DNA of 64,000 nt from Paraspadella gotoi (Eukaryota > Chaetognatha). Within the stretch, counting starts at the first letter, position 1; each line of letters begins with the position of its first letter. The notes beneath the pieces are model-generated. The model worked only from the letters and a program-made list of their open reading frames with translations, was not told where the DNA came from and made no database searches. Position numbers and translations under genes: made by a program. Positions 34,324 through 46,769 of the stretch are shown one piece after another. The DNA is taken from the NCBI GenBank assembly GCA_051294375.1, contig CM119270.1:12275676-12339675 (forward strand), written 5' to 3'.

Positions 34324-34877
34324 TCAAAATAGAGGATTTCGCGACTTCGATTTCGACGATTTCGCCATCACAGCTCCGTGCACCAACTCATACCTGTCGG
34401 TGGCCGGCGAATCGAACAGATTTCCCTTCAAATCCCCGCGGAACAGCTCCGCCACGGAAAGAACCCTGTCCCACATCTGGAACCCGCACAGTTGGCCGAT
34501 GAACCTCTCCTCAGGGTGGAAGCCGCCGCCAACGAGGTCCTGATCCTGACCCAAGATCATGGTGCTGCCCTTCAGAACCCTCTCCCCGAATTTTCCGTTC
34601 TCGTAAGTGACGGTGACGCCGGTGACGCGGGTGACAAAATTCCAAGGGATGGTCAGACGCTCCGTGATTCCCGGAGTGGATTTCAACACGAACTGATACT
34701 TGCGAGGGCCCAGGTTTAAATGATTCGTGTCCTTCTCATGGGCCCAGCTCAGGAATAACGGTCTCTTTGTTTTCTTTTTCATCGTAAACTTAACATCGAG
34801 GGTTTTTGTGGTGAGTTTCCCTCGCTTGAGCGGGTGGGCGTCGTTTTTGGACTCGGGGAAGTTGAAGCAAGTCGGAG
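34324..34877 (-). CDS. Pentraxin/LamG-like domain protein, last exon, partial gene
   Basis: One exon, entered through a TTTTTTAG acceptor at its high-coordinate end, encodes 183 aa and stops at TGA (34324-34326). The second half is clearly pentraxin-like: ILGQDQDLVGGGF followed by FIGQLCGFQMWDRVLSVAEL, matching the calcium-binding GQEQD segment and the conserved MWD-x-VL strand of that fold. The start (CFNFPES) resembles the domain start of pentraxins. The usual HxCxSWxS signature is replaced by WNFVTRVTGVTVT and its cysteine is missing, so the canonical disulfide cannot form. Pentraxin-domain proteins are secreted or cell-surface pattern-recognition or adhesion proteins. No signal-peptide exon was found; it should lie at higher coordinates on the minus strand. 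Confidence 0.82.
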
Positions 34878-35164
34878 CTAAAAAAGGGGTGAGAAAGGGA
34901 ATTCCTTTCTATTGACTATGTCATTTCCTACGATGGTATAACTTTTAAAAAAAATTAATGAAATGATTTTTGTATATATAATAGAAGCAGACAAATGCCT
35001 ATTCCCGAGCGCGATTAAACACTACATACTACATACAAATACTTGTCAATCTCAGGCCTCTTAAACATTAGAAAAGCAGAGTGTAATTTTTTCGCGCTTT
35101 TCTCTGTTGAGTTGATTCGATCAAGCGATTGAATAACAAATTCATGATGAATCGGCCTACAAGT

Positions 35165-35400
35165 TGAAGAGACAGTAATTATTGATAAGTGTTAATGACA
35201 GAACCGTTCAATATAAGCAGTCCCTGAGCTTCGGATCAGGCTGTAACACCATGTTACAGGCGGGTTAAGCGCCCCGTCCCTCTTAACTGCCAGACGACCA
35301 CCGGGCAAGAACCCCGGACCTTTGGCTTGGGAGGCGAATGACTTGCCTCCGGCACCAATGGCCGCTGATGAACGGTTGGTGGATTTTAGTCCACCATAAA
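35165..35400 (-). mobile_element. tRNA-derived SINE-like element, copy 2
   Basis: This is the same 236-bp element as at 15424-15659, in the same orientation, with two substitutions (a T/A in the GGGCTAGAACC region and a G/C in TTTGGGTTGG). It lies between the pentraxin-like exon and the SPSB gene. The near identity implies recent insertion or gene conversion. Confidence 0.72.
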
Positions 35401-35753
35401 GTTATTATTAACCTTAAAAGGTCAAGACTATTCAATAAAAAATAACTGAGGCGAAGCATATTATTTTTTTTCACCCTGTTTTAGTTGCCATAATTTATGT
35501 ATTGTATTCTTTTAGTTGTTCTTGTCTTATTGGCGAAAAGACCTTACTTTGTGTTCCAATTTTAGAATTGGCTCTCACGATTTTTTCCATGGTCACAAAT
35601 TTGAAAAAAAAAAATTCTTATTACAAAATACATAATATTAATGTGAATTTCTCAAGTAATTCAATATTAGCAGCTGTTTTAATTTTTAATTATTCAAAAC
35701 AATAATTTTTTAAAAGAGTGAAAGAGATTTTTATTATTCGGGAGGTCCATCTC

Positions 35754-35864
35754 TTATGGGACTAACTTCAAGTCAGCAATAATAGGGACAGAAATGACAG
35801 CATTCCCTACGGGCGCTGTCACAAAAGCATATGCTGCCTTCTCTGGACACTTAGAGAAGGTCAT
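35754..35864 (-). CDS. Candidate small terminal exon or short ORF, unrecognised
   Basis: A GC-richer island in an AT-rich desert is open on the minus strand and stops at TAA (35754-35756). From the only ATG (35862-35864) it gives 36 residues, starting MTFSKCPEKAAYAFVTAPVG and ending in IADLKLVP; the frame remains open for six more codons upstream (DSHSAT). The amphipathic, protein-like composition is suggestive, but the upstream acceptor (AAAAAG) is poor. It could be a relic, a terminal exon or chance. Confidence 0.3.
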   Translation of the reverse strand: MTFSKCPEKAAYAFVTAPVGNAVISVPIIADLKLVP

Positions 35865-38800
35865 GGTTGCCGAATGGGAATCTTTTTAATTGATTGTGTT
35901 GTCATTACAACCTTTTACAAGTGTACATATTCATATTCAATTTTTTTTTTATTTACCAGTCCAAACGATTTTTTAAGTTAATCTCAAAAGAGCTGGACCT
36001 TCCAGTAAAGTTGGACAAATTCTGTTTGGAGTATCTTTTAACGTCTCAGAATTTTTGGTTTTTTTCTAAGCTAACTTGCTGTACTACAATACATTAGCAA
36101 GAATTTCCAAGTAAATTATTAGCTATGAATGCGTTCACCATTTCTTACGAAATAGGTGAAACAGCAGCAGCAGTCGCGAATGACAACCTATTATTAATGT
36201 CATTTTATTCAGAAAGATAACAAAAAGTATCACACATAATACACATACAAAACAAAGACTCAAATAAATAACAAGCAACAGTTTTTGAGGAAAACCGTAA
36301 AGAAGAATTTTTAACTAAAACAAAAAGAAAATTTTCGTAATTATTGTTTGAAAAAAATGGCCACTGCAGTCTGTCATCTCTCAGTCGATGCGCAATTTAA
36401 ATTTAATTAGTTTTTGCTGAATGAGGTTACTATATGTTAATACGTCGGCAAATTATATAATTTATAAAAAAATCTATATAGCATTGGAAGAAATTTTTTT
36501 CTACGAAATAAAATAAAACTTCTGCCAAAAAGAAATTATTTCAAGTTACTCTATTCATCATCCTTTAAAGTGGTCTTAAAAACTTTAAAAAATCCTTAAA
36601 AAATTATTTTCGTGTATTGCACATATTGTCTTATTTTAAGTTTTATCCTACTAATGCTTAAAAAAAAAGAACCAAGTTCGGGGCATATTTTTAGCAGAGA
36701 GATCATTATGAATTAAATAATATCAGATCAACAGAATTCAGATTTCCTCACGGCTTTGTTGTTTGGTTTTTAGACTAGGTACACATACTTCGTCTAATCG
36801 ACTAAGAGTCGATGATGATAAAACGATTCGAGATCCTCAAATGGTTCAACAAAACAGAGTTTCATCCTCCCTCAGATATTGAGTATGGTTTTCTATTTTT
36901 TGTAACAATTTCATGACTTCAATATCAAGTAAAACATTCTTTTATGCTTTAAAAAATGAAGATTACGCTGATGCAATAATTGTAAAGCTTAAAAAGAAAT
37001 AGGAAAGCGCACTTAATAATAATTAGTAGAAAAAGAAAGAATGAAAGTGACAATTTTGACGGTTCTTCCGAGGGTTCCGAGACAAACTCCGTTCAGCCGA
37101 ATCATTCCAGATGTAAAAATCGTATGGTTTTTCTAAAGTACAAAAATTTTACAAGATAAAAACAAAAAAAAAGTTATGAGACAATTAAGTTTTAAAAAAT
37201 GTAAAACAAGTATTAAGTGGGCGGCATCATAGCATTTGAATCATAATTCGATCCAAAAAAATACCATTAACTTAAAATAATAATAAATAAAAATTCTACT
37301 CTTACGGTCATTGATTTAAATACAAACATGGATGTGTCTCGTCATGTCATCACAATAAAATCAGTACATCGCTTCCTCGCGATAACAGTCCGCAAAATTT
37401 ATTCAAAAGAACTTCGGAGATGGCGGTGGATTCGTAATAATTTTATTTAGTTATTATCGCGAGCTCATGATGTACTTGGAAACAGTTTAAAATTAAATAA
37501 GGCTTGGGATAAAACCGCTTAAATAGTTTGGGGAAGAGGGTTAAAATTGCACTCGATTTAAGCCTTTGTGAAAAAATAGGGTGTTCAAAGGGGATAAAGA
37601 AAAAATCAAATTTTAGTCTATTCTGTATAAAGGAGTCAATAGTAGTTTTACTTGGAATGTATTTTGTGCTATTTAAGAAGGTAATTATCTCACACTAAAT
37701 ACATTTAATCTCACGCTGAATATACTTAATTTTACGAAATTGTCATTTTTTTATCGGTAAATTGAATAAAAAGGCTAATTCTTATCTTGACTGAATATTA
37801 AAAAGATGTAAACACTTTAATAATGAAATAATCAAAACACTACATTGTACTGTGTATAAATAACTAAATATCACTCAAATGTACAAATAATTCTGCCTAT
37901 TAAGGTGAGAATAACTAAAATCGAATCGAATAGTCGACAAAATTGATCGAATTGTGTTGGCCATGTTGCATTAATCATTGTAGTGTAAATAATATACCTA
38001 AACTGCCACGGGGACCTCATTAGTGGCTGATTTGTAACAGATAAAGTAAAATGCAGCCCTAACCTCTCCCCCCTCTTGCACAAAAGAACAAAATGATTAA
38101 TTATCAGCGAATTAAATGCAACTCTAACGTTAAAAAAAGCGAAAAAACCGCGTTTGGGATGAGGTTCCTGGCCAATCAAATTCCTCGATATTTTCTATTA
38201 TGATCAAAAAGATAAAATTTTTTTTGTGAATTTTCCTACTTTTGTTTAAATTACAAAATTGGCAACGATGACTAGTCCAGAGGTAATTTAAACAAATTAT
38301 AATCGATATTCTCTTTTAAATTGAAAAAAAATCATTTTAAAATAAGTTATGACTCGGAATTTCAATTTATCAGGAACTTCATTCCACGAGCAGTTTAACC
38401 GTCTCGATTTTGTTATAGCCAACGTAATAATAAAAGTGAGGATTGAAAAAAAAATCCCGCTTAAAAAAAACAATGTAGGGCTTAAATATGATGAGAATCA
38501 AATATAACAATGCAATATGCGATTTAGAAAAAAAAAAAAAAAAACTTGGAGTGTTGAAATTTTGTTTTTGTTGTTGTTGTAGTTGTTTTTTTTAAATTCG
38601 TTGACTACGCCTGCCCTCTCTCGTCGAATGGAAAGGCACCGCACAGACGTCGAAATGGCACACGAAGCGAGGAAACTTTGTTTGTTGTCGTTTTCCTTTT
38701 TTTTTCCGGAGTGCGAGAAGGAGGAAAGGGGGGGGGGAAAGGGTAGGAGGGGGAACGCGTCGGATTTTTTGGGTTTTTTTTTTCGTCGTCGTCGTTTTCG

Positions 38801-38965
38801 TCGTCGTCGTTTTCGTCCGGTCGGAAGGGAAATTCTCACGTTCGCCGCTTCGCTCTTTTGTCTCAATTCGGTCGGTCGCGGGATCGCCGTCTCTCTCTCT
38901 CGCTCGAAGCGGGCGACGCCCAATTCGGCGGCGGAGGCCGGATAGAGACGGGCAGGCCATTCCGC
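35865..38965. other. AT-rich intergenic region
   Basis: About 3 kb separates the candidate exon from the SPSB stop codon. It holds a strong hairpin at 37363-37476, a short charged open segment near 37030-37160, and at 38530-38965 the likely 3-prime UTR of SPSB with A-runs, a (CGT)n stretch near 38785-38815 and a G-run near 38730. No other gene is supported. Confidence 0.5.
37363..37476. other. Foldback hairpin with 23-nt arms
   Basis: AGTACATC-gcttc-CTCGCGATAA at 37363-37385 is followed about 68 bp later by TTATCGCGAG-ctcat-GATGTACT at 37454-37476. Both 8-bp and 10-bp blocks pair perfectly around a symmetrical 5-nt internal loop. It could be a small foldback element or an RNA hairpin; nothing shows transcription. 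Confidence 0.6.
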
Positions 38966-41339
38966 TCACTGATAGAGAAGGTAGCCTCGGATCGTCGGCG
39001 GGAGCGGCAAATGGTGGACGCGATGCAGATTGTTTCTGCCTACGTGCAATCGAATTGTCCTTCGGCACAAATCCATGAGGGGCAAGGGTTCCGCTGTTTG
39101 GGGGGGGGGGGCAAAACAAGTAGTTGAGTCTTTCGGTTATGATAGCTTTTAAAATATTTAGCCGGTCGATTTGAACACAAAACAAAAATAAATAAATAAT
39201 AAATTTACAAATAAATAATTATTTCAAATAAGTAAAAAAATACGTAAACATGAATTTAAAAAGAAGGAATCTAAAAAATAATAGTAAAGAAATCAATCAA
39301 TCAAATTGAAAATAAAACAGTGAATCAATTTATTAATCAATAAAATACACGTCAATCACTCAATAATTAACAATTGACTCAGTCCAACAATCAGTGCAAT
39401 CAGTTTACATCTTAATTTTTATTTCAATCAATCAATCAAAGTAAGAAATGAAAGTAGTCCTTACGATCCAATCCTCCGATGTATCGAGTCGTGATTTCGC
39501 AATGTCCCCACACGGCGCTGACGATGGGATAGAGCTTCTTCCCTTTGAGCCCCCGGAAGGCCACGCCCAAGTAGCGCCCGTCTACTACGAAGGAGAGCGT
39601 CCCCTCGTCCATGTCTAGGACGACGTGGAATTTGTCCGGCACCACAAAGTTTTCGTCGGCGTTGGCGAGGCGCGGGTAATTGTGGCCCGGGTGGTTCTTC
39701 GAGTCGTGATAGAGTTTGTTGCGGCCCAAGTCCCAGCCCCAGCTCTCGCCGTTGGACCCGACGAGGCTTTGGTAGCCGACGCAGTGGAGCGGCGCGTCTT
39801 TGGTCGCCACGCCCACCACGGCGTGCGTGCCTCTTTGACGCGACGACCACGTCATCTCCCACACGTGGAGGCCGCGCGTGTAGCCGACGCGGCCCCGGAT
39901 GCAGTCCGTTGACTGCGCGACCGGGTGGCGGTGAAACGTCAGTTTGTCGTCGTCCTTGACGAAAATGTTGAGGCTGCGGTCGTCGGGGTTCCACGAGTTG
40001 GCGACCTGGTTGACCGGAGGAAAATGGGGGGGGGGAGAAGTTGAATGAATTGGGTTCGATTCGTACGTGTGACCTGCTGTGAGTATTAATAACTTTCAGA
40101 ATTGCTTTGATATAACAGCTTTAACTGGCTTAATCTCTTGGTGACACGTGAAAGGACCCTATCCCCCTCAGGCCCTCCGTGACCACAATGACTCCTGAGA
40201 AGGGCCCCCTTGTTTTATTGTCAATGCGCAGTCTTGGTCTCGGGCGTCTTCAAGATTTTAACGAGAAACTTTTTGGGCTGAGATTTCAACAACAAAATTT
40301 CCTTTTTTTTTAAATTTACGTAAAATTTTCAAAATTTGTAAACTTTTTTAAGAAAAATATTTTAGAGAAAGTTTGATTTGGTTTTGACAACGATTAAAAA
40401 AATTTTTTTAATTCTTAAACAAAAATAAAAAAAATTAGAAAATACATTTAACATTTAATTTTAAGAAAACTTTTTTATTATTTAATATTTATTTAGTGAA
40501 TATTTCAAACGTAACTGATTTCCTATTACGTAACTAATCTCATTAATTTCCAGAAAGGAAAAAAAACAATCGGCAATTTATCGCCGCGAACTCGAAATCT
40601 GAAGATTTTCGGCGGAGGCGAATTAAAAATATAAAAGGCCGTTAATTTTGGAAAGATGCCCGTCGGGCACGCGGTCTTTTAATATCGCCGTGCCCGTCAG
40701 CAAAAAAAACCGTGCCAAAAGGCAACCTCTCAAAAAAGGCTGTTCTACCCTAATACGTTCCTCTCGCCAGAGAACTCAGCTTATTTTGATTTAATCAATT
40801 CCGCATCCTCGCGCTTCGACTCTCCGTCTCTGCGATTCGCTATGACTGTCTCTCATTCTCTTTCTCTTTCTCTTTTTTTTTATGTTTTTCTCGTTCTCTC
40901 TCCTACAGCTGCACTCTCGAAATCTGCGACCGCAAATCAATTTAACATGCCTCTCCCGAAAGAGTTTTCCTACACCTCTAAACCCTCTCCAGAAACCCCC
41001 GATTCGTTTCCAAAGCACTCCCAAACCCGACGCGACTCCCCCTAATCCTTATAACACCCCCGAACCCTCTCCCAACAACCTCCCCAGCCCTGCCAAACCC
41101 ACCTGCGACTCCGCCGAGGCCGGCGGCATGTCGAGCAACATGTCGAGGCGAGACGGCTTGGCGGCGTCGAGGGAGAGGGGATGTTCGGGGCCGAGGAGGC
41201 CGCCCCCGAGCGGCGCCCGCCCCGACGACCCCGTCCCGACCGAGGAAGAGTTGGCGGAGTTGATGGCGGTCTTATAGGCGGCGGCGGTGGGGTCCCTCGT
41301 CAGGGTCTTTATGCCGCCCGAGACTTTTTGTCCCATCAT
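38966..41339 (-). CDS. SPSB: SPRY domain and SOCS box protein, SPSB1/SPSB4 (gustavus) orthologue
   Basis: Three coding exons on the minus strand: 41339-41103 ([12 protein letters not shown] onward), 40005-39465 (SPRY) and 39093-38966 (SOCS box, stop TGA). The junctions are CAG|GTGGGT, CAG|GTC, GATC|GTAAGG and AAACAG|CGGAACCC; phases fit, giving 301 aa against 273 for human SPSB1. SPRY shows [34 protein letters not shown] and SAVWGHCEI, which form the pocket that in GUSTAVUS binds the Vasa DINNN-type peptide. The SOCS box has [11 protein letters not shown] (Elongin B/C box) and [14 protein letters not shown] (Cullin5 box type LPLP). The protein is expected to be the substrate receptor of a Cullin-RING E3 ligase. 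The reading frame remains open upstream to about 41924. Confidence 0.95.
40653..40720. other. Overlapping short inverted repeats in an SPSB intron
   Basis: TGCCCG (40657-40662) can pair with CGGGCA (40664-40669), while the overlapping CGGGCACG (40664-40671) can pair with CGTGCCCG (40689-40696). The two hairpins exclude each other. A further CCGTGCC lies at about 40709-40716. The function is unknown. Confidence 0.5.
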
Positions 41340-41924
41340 AGAGATGGAGAATCCTGGAGGCGGCGGCGTCGGAGGTGAAGCCGCCGATGAGGAGGAGGAA
41401 GTGGAGGAGGCGGAAAGAGCGGCGGAGGAGGTTGAAGGGAGTGAAGAGGCCGCCACTGCCGGAAGCGAAGAGGCTGCGGCGGCGGATGCCGAGGCGGAGG
41501 CGGAGCTTCCGGCGCCGGAGAAATCCGTGGTCGCCGGAAGGACGAAAGCCGCCAGAGAGGCGGAGAGGCGTGAGCCGGCGGCGGCGGGAGCGAAAGAAAC
41601 GCCGGGAGGGGCAGCCAGCGTGGTAGCGGCGGACAACGGAGGCGTGGGCGTGGCGGCGGCGATCACCCCGCCCTCGTTTTTGCGCCTCGGGCGGCGGGAG
41701 TTGCTGCAAAAGTTCCGGCGCCGCGTCGACGAAGACGGGGACGAAGACGGCGTCAACGCGAAGCAGGAGACGACGAACGGCGGCGTCGACGGGGCGAGAA
41801 CGAGAGGCGCGCCGGAGGCGTGGCGGCTTCCGGCTGCGGCGGCGGCTGCGCGAGTAGTGACGAGGATGGCGGCTGCGGCGGGAACGGCCAGCGGTGAGAA
41901 GAGGGAGGTGAGATGATCCACCAT
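41340..41924 (-). other. In-frame Ala/Ser/Pro-rich open extension upstream of SPSB, CpG-rich
   Basis: Upstream of the MMGQKV start the same frame stays open for 195 codons to an ATG at 41922-41924. It encodes Ala-, Ser- and Pro-rich low-complexity sequence with an Arg-rich patch (RRRNFCSNSRRPRRKN). The DNA is CpG-rich, so open frames are expected by chance and this may be 5-prime UTR and promoter. If translated it gives a roughly 496-aa protein. The opposite strand is open as well (41287-41916), which argues for composition rather than coding. Confidence 0.45.
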
Positions 41925-43321
<1,397 letters not shown>

Positions 43322-43329
43322 GAGAGAAG

Positions 43330-43373
<44 letters not shown>

Positions 43374-43375
43374 AG

Positions 43376-43410
<35 letters not shown>

Positions 43411-43564
43411 GAGAGAGAGAAAGAAAAGGAGAGAGAGAGAAGAAAGGCAGCAAAGGAAGAAGGGCTCTCTGTATTCGATGGCTGATTGAAGGCACAAAAG
43501 GAAGAAGCAGTTGGAAGAGGCAGCGAGCGAGAAGGACGATGATGACGATGAAGATGATGATAAC

Positions 43565-43595
<31 letters not shown>

Positions 43596-43873
43596 GGTGG
43601 TAGGAAAGGAAGATTGAATCTTAGCAGCGGAGAGGATGGGAGGAGGCTCGCGCGTTCGAGGTGGGGGGGAGATGAGGAGGAGGAGGAGGAGAAGGAGTTG
43701 ATACACAAAGAGAGGAAGAGGACGAGGGAGAAGCAGCAGAAAATCCCGATTATAAAACACACACACACACACAACACACGAAACGTACCAAACAAATGGA
43801 TGGATCTCTTCTTTGCAAGAGCATTAAAAGCTGTAAGGAGAAATGAAAAAAGAAATAAAAAAGATAGAATAAT

Positions 43874-43875
<2 letters not shown>

Positions 43876-43967
<92 letters not shown>

Positions 43968-44010
43968 AGAGAGAGAGAAAGAGAGAGAAGAGAAAAAAAA
44001 GAGAGAGCAA
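43876..44010. repeat. (GA)n microsatellite
   Basis: This is a long GA run with AAAA interruptions in unit A. The matching position in unit B (about 50985-51060) is much shorter and more broken. Confidence 0.9.
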
Positions 44011-46639
44011 GAGGAAAGCCCCTTGACTTCCACAAAAAAAAAAAACAGAAAAGAGAGAGAGAGAGAAAGAGAGAGAGAAATTTGCCATGGAATTGATGGC
44101 ATTCGCAGAAGCTGCACCGTTGGTCTGCAGTTGAGGGCATGTCTGGCATTGCATTCGAGGACGACGAAGCAGCAACGAGAAAGGGGGGCGAGGGGGGGGG
44201 GGTTGGGAGGGAGTCTGGGAGAGTTGGGGTAGAGAGGCCAGGGCTTTCTGCAGTTGAGAGGATATTCGAGGTGGGGAGGGAATAAGTAGGTTTGAGAGGC
44301 AAAATGTTTAGTTCTTTGACATTAGGGAAGGTAGGAAGAAAAGGTATAGATTATATTCGTTAGAAATAGTAGTCACCAAGAAAAAAGGTCAAATTTGGGT
44401 GTTTGGTGAATGAAAATCAAAAAGGGGATGACTTTTAGGGGTTTTAAAAAAGTCTGTTTGTATTTATGATAGCTATAAGTTAGATACAGTGAAGCTCTGG
44501 CAAGTACTCCCAATACTATATCAAAGTTCTCAGCAAATACTCTAATATTACCAGTAGATTTATCAGACAGTAACTCTTTTTAAGTCTCTTGGGTATTGCA
44601 TATATGAACGATTAATTTTAATAAGTAGGAATCATAATTAGATAATAAATCTGAGAATTATACATAGATATGATTTTTGATACAAATTTAATGTGGAAAA
44701 AAAAATTTTTAAAAAAGGTTATTTGCATAAAAAAAATCAAGAGGTTAATTGTTTTCTTAAGAATTCGTAAAAAAAAGGTTTAACGGAGTTAAGGTTGAGG
44801 TTAAGGGACTGATTAGAAAGGGTTACATAGCAAAAAAATAAAAGGTTTAAGTCTGGTTTTTAAACGGTTAATTGGGTTAAAAAACAGTGTAGTCTACCGC
44901 AATAAACTCATGTGCAACCAAAACCAAAAAAACGCGCCATTTTATAACTTTAAATTCCAGATGCTTCATAAGAATATTTTTTTAAATTATATAAGAAAGA
45001 TAAAATTTGAAAAAAAAATAAATCAATGTCTATAAGTTTTATCAAAATCAGTTGAGCAGTTTAAGAGATATAATTTTTTTAAACTTGAGTGTTCCAAATT
45101 AAAAAGGGAAAATCGAATATTATTCAAAAGCTTTAGAATCATTAAATATTTATTTTATTTTTTAATAATTTTGAAATTATTATTATTAAAGATTTTTGTC
45201 AATCCAATTATCTACCTATCCCTCCGGATATCTCTTGTAATTTTTTAAATTTTTAATATATTATAAAAAATATAAAATATTACGAAAAAATTAATCTTAA
45301 ATAAATCAATTTTTTTAAAGTTCAGCTTTGTAGTAAATTACTTCAATTTTAAAAATTACTGCTTGTAACAAAATTTATACTAAACTTTTCATATTTCAAT
45401 AAATTTTAATTTACTTTTGAGAGGTAGACATTGTATTTTGACTTTCTTTTTAAAAATTTACTTTTAAAGTTTTTTTAAATTCTAATATACAGGGTGATTT
45501 TTAATGGCTGGTTTAAAGTGGCACTTTTTTTTGCACATGACTGTACATTAAACTAAATATTTATCAAACGTTTATCAAAGTCAACTTTAAGAAGTAATTT
45601 TACAAAAGTATTTCACTTTTCGATTGGTTGTCTTATCATATCGATTCTAATTAGTATAAAACGGTGCATTACTTTTTGTAATGGAATCTTTCATAATAAA
45701 ATATGAAAATGAGAAATAACAGCAAATGAATCAACTCATCGATTCCCATGATCACTCATCTCCATCACGTTCGGGTCATCGCATTAACGATACAATTAGA
45801 GCATTAATGAATATAATATTCATAGTTTGTGAGATGATTCAGCCGCGCATCTGTCATCCGTGGATCCGAGGATTTGACAATTCGGAGACTCGAAGTTTTG
45901 GCCGAAGCAACGACGCGTTGCCGAGCGAACCACGCGCACTCATTCACTCCCTTTGAATCAGCGAATTACTCATCACTTTAGAATCGAGAATGATTCTCCT
46001 ATCACCACTCAGCGCTCCTTTTAAATCAGCAATACTAGTTTGACCCTATTTTTGCGTTACAATTTCAAATTAACTTTGTACGTTTTTTACCAGTATTGAT
46101 TCTGTTTATTATGCTTTAGTCATCAGCAATGATTCTGTTTTTTTTACACAAAGCATTCCTCGCCTTTTTGGGGGCTCACTGTTTCTTACAGCATTGTATA
46201 TATCAAATCAGCCATAATTAAATTAATTTCTAAGTACACAGCAATGATTTTTTTTTCGTTTAAATTATTTATAAAGTATTTTGACACGGGAATCATTCTT
46301 TTTAAATTAAATCTTTGCTCTTTTTATGTATCATCGATGGTTATATTTATTCCTCATTACTCCGTTTGAATCAGCATTTAATCTTCGAAAATTATCCATC
46401 GCTTGATTCCAACCGGGAATGATTGAATTACTCATCAGTCATCACTCTTCAACGCATCTGAATCAGCAAAGTGTCAATTGATTGATGACATTTAAAATAA
46501 AGTCTTATATCATCATGAATTAAAGTATAGTGGCGACTTTGATTATAATACAGTTTAAATCGCGAATCGTAAACAAGTCAAATAAAATGGAGCCGTATTT
46601 AAATGTCGACTTGGAACAGTTTCGTTCGCCGACGCAACC

Positions 46640-46769
46640 GTGTCCTAAAATAATTATATATAATTATATATAATATATATATAATTATAATATAATTATA
46701 TATAATTATATAGTATATATTATATATATAATATATATATTATATTATATTATATTATATTATATTATA
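46640..46769. repeat. AT-rich microsatellite flanked by a short duplication
   Basis: TATATAATTATA and then TTATA units fill about 130 bp. The words CCGTGTCCTAAAATAATTAT stand on both sides of the tract (near 46638 and 46770), as if the tract grew inside a duplicated 20-bp sequence. Confidence 0.8.

Noticed and set aside
41287-41916. Plus-strand Glu/Ala-rich open frame of 209 codons
   Set aside because: It is antisense to the SPSB first exon and its CpG-rich leader; GC-rich DNA opens several frames at once.
45726-45956. Plus-strand frame MNQLIDSHDHSSPSRSG onward
   Set aside because: The copy in unit B (52980 onward) is frameshifted within a few codons and nothing similar is known to me.
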